DNA of 64,000 nt from Pseudorasbora parva (taxonomy: Eukaryota; Chordata; Actinopteri; Cypriniformes; Gobionidae). Below are positions 58,397 to 64,000 of this stretch, in pieces. Below the pieces are notes generated by a model. It was given only the letters and a program-made list of their open reading frames with translations. It ran no database searches and was not told where the DNA came from. Within the stretch, counting starts at the first letter, position 1. Every line of letters begins with the position of its first letter. Where the stretch lies: NCBI RefSeq assembly GCF_024679245.1, contig NC_090183.1, positions 21,557,207 through 21,621,206 of the forward strand. The letters run 5' to 3'. The position numbers and the translations under genes are program-made.

Positions 58397-61300
58397 ATGG
58401 CTTCTGGCAACGACAGGGGAGCGGTAAGTATAACTTAACGTGTTAAGCTAGTTATCTCCTTGTTATGAGATGTTGTTTAATTGTTAATGTTAACCGTATG
58501 TAATGTAATTGTGCAACATTCAACATAAGCTAGCGAGTCTGTCGCCCCAAGCCGAGGTAGCAGCTCGGGCCTTTGCGCAGTTATTGGCCCGGGAGCTGTC
58601 CTCAGCCCCAATTTTGCGTTGTTACGTTAAGTTAAAACCTGTTAAGCTCAGCAAGGATGAGGACGCACTGAAGCTCTCTTTGCTTAAATTAGCTCAAAAT
58701 GACTGTCTAAAGCAAGTAATTACATTGACAAACTGTACGTCATTAAAAAGATCTAAGACTAAAGTTTCAATTGTTACCTCTGTTTTATTCTCAATGTCTT
58801 ATAGTGACCGTAATATGTTAATATGTGACAGAAGTTATGAATATGAAAACCGGCGAAACTCCTCCATGGTCCTCATGAAGACTCGCGACAAAACAACATC
58901 CCTCAGGGCTTTTCAAATGTGTGCAGATGTGGAGAAATATTGATAGATTCTCATATGTTTGAGTCAAATTTCTATACAGAAATGTATTATTCAATCTTTA
59001 CACATGAGATCACAGAAGGTTATGTAAAACACTCGACTTATGAAGTATAACGTGATATGAAGTATGTTTGGAATAAAACCAAACGTTTTTATTTTAATCT
59101 TAATCTTATATTGATTTTAATCTTATAAATTTATGTTTTGCTGGTGTGGTGTGCTAAGATAACATGCTAGCTTTCCCTAAGATGCACCTGCCACTGAGCA
59201 AATACCTTATATTTATGTTTTTTTTTATTTTTTATGTAAAAACTACTGAAATGTTTATTTGCAAGAAAGGCATTTGATAGTCTCAGAGAAGGTAAAGTGA
59301 GAAGTTTGATTTAGAAATAAGGTTTGAATAGAACAGTTTGAATAGAGTCGTAAATACAATGCAGACAAAAGAATAATAATTATAGCCATAACCAATCCAC
59401 AGATGTGTGAATGTGTGCTAGGGAGACAAACTGAATGGGGCAGTTTGCACCTCTAAGCACGAAAGCTCAGAAGAGATGGCAATAAACATTTTAGTGAAAT
59501 CTCAAAATAAAATCACATGACATGATCTTGTAAAACATTTCATAAAATTCAGTTTTAGACTTATCATCTTCAGCAGATTTGAAATATAACATGGTCAGAC
59601 TCAGACTTGTGGCTTAAACTGTAGGGCATTTCTAGATTGCTTAAAGGCCAAATTCAATTTTATTTTCATATGGATATTTTATACAAATAAATGTCTAATA
59701 ACTTAACGTTGACGCTTATTATAGCTATTTTTGATTATGAAAATAATTATAGTGCAAACGATTCATGATCTGTATCTGTTTTAGTCTGAGTATGCCATTT
59801 CTTAGGATTTTTTCAAAAGTGGGGGTGCAGCCTAACAGGTTTTAACTTATGTGAAACCGGCATAAGACAAAGCTGAAGTTGGCCTCTAATTCACAGCTTT
59901 TGATTCTGCATTTAAGGGAAAAGTTAAGAAAAAGTTTACAGACAGCGAGTGAATAAAATATATTTATCTCTAATCCCATAGGAATCACTGAAACTTGAAA
60001 TCCTTCAGAGATTGCATGACCCGCTGCTACACATCTTGGAGAGGCAGCCTATTGACATTGAAGGGTTACATTTTGTTTGCCATCAGAATTTAGTTGTATT
60101 AAGTGCTCTGGATGACGCAGTGAATGTAGGAGAAGAATTACTGTCTGCACTTACATATTTAAGTACTGTTATTCAACAGCAGATGGAGAATGAGCAGACA
60201 TGTATTACACTGGATTTGCAGAAGGGCTTTCGGGGGCGTCCAAGATTGACGACGTCAGTAGAGACCCTCACACATCTTATAGAACTTGGACTTCCATCAA
60301 AATGCATCGCTAGACTCCTCGGTGTGTCGAGAGCTACGCTTTTTAGACGGATGGCTGAAAATAATCTGTATATATCTGCCTCATACAGTGGCTGCAGTGA
60401 CGATGAATTGGACTCGTTGATCACAGGAATTAAGAGCACAATGCCAGATGCTGGGTGCAGAGTAGTCAAAGGTGCTCTACTTGCCCAGGGACACAGAGTG
60501 CAATGGGACCGAGTGTATGCATCCATGCATCGCGTGGACAGTGTAGGTGTGCTTTCTAGGATGACTCGTCTGAGATGTGTGGTGAGGAGGACATACACGG
60601 TTCCTTACCCGAAGTACATGGTGCACATTGACACCAATCACAAGCTCATCAGGTATGTCTGCACACTATCTATCTGTTTAGTTTGTTTTTGTTTCTAGTT
60701 GTGTGTCTGGCATTGTGTATTTTGTATCACATCAACCAGAGTAATAGATCACAGTGAAGTGAACTTCATTGAATTAGAGTGCCATGAACTGATTTGATTT
60801 TGCTTGCATTTCCAGAGATATTGTTTTGTAAGACAGACTGTTGATGTTATGTTGTGTGTTACGGACTTACTACTTGTCTGATTTATTTTAACCTAGGTAC
60901 AACTTTGTTATCTTTGGGGGAATAGATGGCTATTCAAGAAAGGTAAGAATTTTACCTGTCAAGGGCAAAGAACTGCAAAATGTTACTGATTTTCTGTACT
61001 TCTGTACAAACAGGTGGTGTTCCTTAGAGACAAATATATTTGACTTCTATGGTTTACTGTCATCCAGCAGTGTAGCCTACCCCTAAGGTCGTTCCCTACC
61101 AACTCACCTGGAACCTCCTAATTCATGTCGTAGATTTTCACAGTAATTTGAAAAAGTCCAAATCAGCCGGTGTTTGCAAACTCCTATAGCTCTACCCCAA
61201 AGTACTGGTTAAGTTATGCATTTAAAGTGGGGTCTTCTGATCCTGATTCTTTGTATGTGTATGCTAAGCCTCACCAGTTGCTTATTTTTTTAGATTTGCC

Positions 61301-63441
61301 CTGAACATCCAAGAGACCATTAGGATAATTTGCAACATGAATTATGTATGTATTTTTGAAATGTGAAAACGAGTGGAGAAACTAATCTTTGAAAATTAAA
61401 GATTGTTTGTTTGCATTAGGCTATTTACATGAAGACATGTAGCAAGTGTCGTTATGGTCTCTTGGATGTTCATGACAAATACAAAAATAAGCAACTGGTT
61501 AGCCTTGGCATACACATCATATTCCTAAGTCCTGTTGATTTTAATAGACTTTTCACTTGAATGGTTTCCGGAAACTCAATTACATGAACTTAGCTTTGCA
61601 AGTCGTATTGAACCTATTACGCATTATTCTATGTTAACGTTGAGGGTGTACTTTAAACCTTTAACAATTTTCCTGTCAAGTTTACATCTGTCTAATTCAG
61701 CGAACTATTCCTCATGCCGATGCAGTTTTATCAGTGCTGAACTCATTATGAACTGAACTAAAATTAACTGTTTTGATTTCTCATGTCATGAGATCCCGTT
61801 GTGAATCAAATAATTCAGTAGTTCTTACTGTTCCACCTGTCATTTAGACAGTTTCTCTCAGCTTCTCTCGCTTCAGAACTTTGTCAGCTGACTTATTTTA
61901 CAGGGGGAAATAAATTCTTGACAGTTTGGATGTATTATTCTATTTGTTCCTGTATGTGTAGATGATGTACCTTAAGGTAGCAGACAACAACCGATCTGAT
62001 ACCCACCTGGCATTCTTCAATGAAGCAGTGAATGAGCATGGGTTTCCTCTGAGGTAGTGATGTTATTTAATTGTAATTATTATTGTAATTGTGTAATTTT
62101 GAGGCTTCCCTCAATTGGTTCCATCAGATAAAAAAAAAACACTCAAACTTATTGTTGCAGATATAGTAGTGCTTTGCAGTTGGTTCAAAGTAGCATAGTC
62201 TGAACACATGCTTGGCCCTACAACTGGACATAATCAGCATAACAAACCCCTCCAGGTCACCAAATTGCATCTGAAACTTGTATAAGCTCATTAGCATGTG
62301 TATGTACAATTGTTAAAGATGATATTACAGAATTCTCAATGGGCTACTTTTAAATTGTTGTCTCATGAATCAACTACAGAATGCTATAACCTCACACATA
62401 CTTAGAGTATACACAAACATACTTAAGAGTTGACTGAACTAATTCTGATCAGCTGTTCTGGAACTCGGAGTTTCACATATCAGGCTCAGTTTTTGAAGCA
62501 TGGTTTCTGAAACTTTCTTTATGAAAGAAAAACAATTGAAGTGACTTGTATTTCTCATTATACCTACAAATCAATTACAAATACTACTTACAGTACATAT
62601 ACCTGTCAGACCATATTTTATTACAATATTAAGCACAAATGCAGGGAAATTTAAAGGATTCACGTATTATTTGTTGGCACTTCTGCATAATTGTGTCCTT
62701 GATGAGATCTAAAATTCATGTTTTATTTTCAGAGTGAGAGGAGATCACGGAGGAGAAAATGTGGGGATAGCGGAATTAATGTTCTCAGTTCGTGGTACTG
62801 ACATTAACAGCTTCATTGCAGGGAAAAGCGTACACAATCAGCGGTGAGTTCAACTTTATTTTGGAAGCCAAAAAGTAGTATTTATTAATATGCCTACCAT
62901 AAGCAATTGTAATAACAGACATGATATGATTGTCATGACTGCAAAAAAAAAAAACTCTTTGAATTTAATTTATAGTATTAACTCCCATGTCAGTTGATTT
63001 CTATTAAAATGTATAGAAAAATAATATATATTTGTGTATGTATGTATGTATGTATGTGTGTGTGTGTGTGTATATAGATTTGAAGAATGGTCATTTTAAG
63101 TTATTCAAAGGATCTTAAATGACACATTAGGAAAAATGTATTATTTTCCTCCCTTTTTTTAATACAGGATTGAGCGCCTCTGGCGTGATTTGTTCATGAG
63201 TGTTACAGGAGTGTATTACAATATCCTGCACTCTCTTGAGGACGAACACCTACTTGACATCAGCAACGTCCTACACATATTCTGCTGCCACTATGTTTTC
63301 CTACCACGCATTCAGGCAAGCCTAGATGTCTTCAGTGATGCGTGGGACAACCATCCCATCAGGACTGAGCAGAACCTGACACCAAATCAGTTGTGGCAGG
63401 TGGGCCAGGCCCTTAACCCCATTGCAGATCCTAATTCTGAG
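58397..63441 (+). CDS. Intron-containing DDE integrase-like protein, intact so far as seen
   Basis: Exons: 58397-58423, 59982-60652, 60897-60942, 61962-62053, 62733-62843, 63168-63441, all GT-AG, phases 0, 2, 0, 2, 2, 0. They encode 407 residues without a stop. An AT-hook-like GRPR (about 94) precedes an HTH-like [20 protein letters not shown] (about 108-127). The rve core has YMVHIDTNH (D226), [22 protein letters not shown] (D283) and [13 protein letters not shown] (E318), the 34-residue D-to-E spacing of retroviral and Ginger-type integrases. No zinc finger, chromodomain, RT or LTR accompanies it. I recall a fish and cnidarian integrase-core family of this kind but no established name. Without splicing after 63441 it would end at 63517-63519; a further exon may lie off the window. 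Confidence 0.78.
58424..59981 (+). other. Intron 1 of the integrase-like gene
   Basis: A frame at 58509-58943 has alternating non-coding-like composition from codon 80 on, and no acceptor with a pyrimidine tract precedes it; I treat it as chance. No transposon ends were recognised. Confidence 0.5.
60943..61961 (+). other. Intron 3 of the integrase-like gene
   Basis: An interrupted inverted repeat (ATTTGCCCTGAACATCCAAG near 61295 and CTCTTGGATGTTCATGACAA near 61458) suggests a small fold-back element spanning roughly 61250-61520. No frames of note. Confidence 0.5.
62054..62732 (+). other. Intron 4 of the integrase-like gene
   Basis: No repeat or gene recognised. Confidence 0.5.
63038..63074. 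repeat. (TATG)n(TG)n microsatellite
   Basis: Short TATG repeats followed by TG repeats in intron 5 of the integrase-like gene. Confidence 0.9.
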
Positions 63442-64000
63442 GTAAATAATGCATTAATAATGTTGATCCTAAATCAATTAAAGGTCCCGTTCTTCGCAAT
63501 TCCATCTTTCAAACTTTAGTTAGTGTGTAATGTTGCTGTTAGAGCATAAATAATACCTGTAAAATTATAAAGCTCAAAGTTCAATGCTAAGGGAGATATT
63601 TTATTGAACAGAAGTTCCCTTTCAAAGCCTACAGCGAGTGGCCAGTTTGGACTACACCGCTGCACTTCCTGCTGTGATGACGTCACTAGAACCGTTTGTT
63701 GACTAAAGCTCCGCCCACAAGAACACGCAAAATAGGAGGCGTTGTGTTGTTGCTCTCCCACGTGGAGAAGAGCGGCATTCAGCGCTTGCATTGCCCCGTT
63801 GTGGTAAGAGGCAGGACCTTTCCGGGCAAAGTGCGCTAAGCTGCTGTCCAATCACAACACAGGAAGCGCTGGCCCAATCAGAACTCGTTACGTATTTCTG
63901 AAGGAGGGACTTCATAGAACAAGGAAATCATCAGGCCGTTTGTAGGACAGAGAAAACAGCGCTGTACAGAGATAAGTCAATTGTGTGAAAAATACTGTTT
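63442..64000. other. Right edge: end of integrase-like frame, then unassigned sequence
   Basis: The frame remains open to a TAG at 63517-63519. Beyond 63600 the sequence is moderately GC-rich with TGATGACGTCAC (a CRE-like word) near 63674 and CCAATCA words near 63848 and 63872; it may be a MITE or another promoter on either strand. Nothing firm can be called. Confidence 0.4.

Noticed and set aside
58509..58943. 144-codon ORF in intron 1 of the integrase-like gene
   Set aside because: It starts with GTG, has no acceptor with a pyrimidine tract and no recognised motif; the exon 1 to 59982 join is already in phase.

Overview
The window is vertebrate nuclear DNA from a teleost fish, most likely a cyprinid. 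It is AT-rich, its genes have many GT-AG introns, and it is packed with fish-type repeats: L2 LINE tails ending GCGCTATATAAATAAAG, Tc1-like transposons, DIRS, mag-like Gypsy, EnSpm/CACTA, hAT and many fold-back MITEs. The species assignment is inference. There is no bacterial or CRISPR content.

Two host-type genes stand out, both on the + strand. The first is a complete PECAM1 (CD31) orthologue at 16561-55277: a signal-peptide exon, six single-exon Ig domains all in phase 1, a transmembrane exon preceded by Trp-Lys-Lys, and a cytoplasmic tail split over small exons with the motifs VEYTEV and TVYSEL. Adding up the exons gives 744 or 751 residues depending on which of two terminal exons is used; human PECAM1 has 738. 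One terminal exon adds a third ITIM-like motif, IEYAEL, and each has its own AATAAA. The second gene, 58397-63441 and probably beyond the right edge, is an uninterrupted six-exon gene for a DDE integrase-fold protein. It has an HTH region, D226, D283 and E318, and lies behind a promoter-like stretch with three CCAAT boxes. It is the best candidate for something little described.

Layout. 1-1.8 kb: minus-strand DIRS retrotransposon fragment (gag, RT, RNase H, start of the tyrosine recombinase). 1.94-5.96 kb: broken L2 LINE split by a Tc1-like element. 7.43-12.0 kb: full-length minus-strand mag-like Gypsy with 182-bp LTRs and a GATTC target duplication. 12.35-12.70 kb: fold-back MITE, with a second copy at 52.7 kb. 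12.89-16.14 kb: gag-only Gypsy whose 5' LTR is split by a Tc1 element with 213-bp inverted repeats; its 3' LTR ends about 420 bp before the pecam1 start codon. 16.6-33.3 kb: pecam1 intron 1, containing MITEs, L2 tails, a 2.7-kb EnSpm element and a 10.1-kb LTR element with 1655-bp LTRs that keeps gag-protease-integrase but lacks reverse transcriptase. 33.3-35.1 kb: Ig1-Ig5. 35.1-49.35 kb: another repeat-filled intron (nested TIR element, Harbinger-like element and hAT; Tc1 fragments; Gypsy remnant; EnSpm end; palindromic microsatellite). 49.35-55.5 kb: Ig6, transmembrane and tail exons. 55.5-58.1 kb: intergenic repeats and a minisatellite. 58.1-64 kb: the integrase-like gene.

The two genes show no functional link. 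Most of the window records nested insertions, several of them recent by LTR similarity, inside two pecam1 introns while all recognisable coding exons stayed intact. No database search was possible, so family names rest on motifs, domain order and terminal structure.
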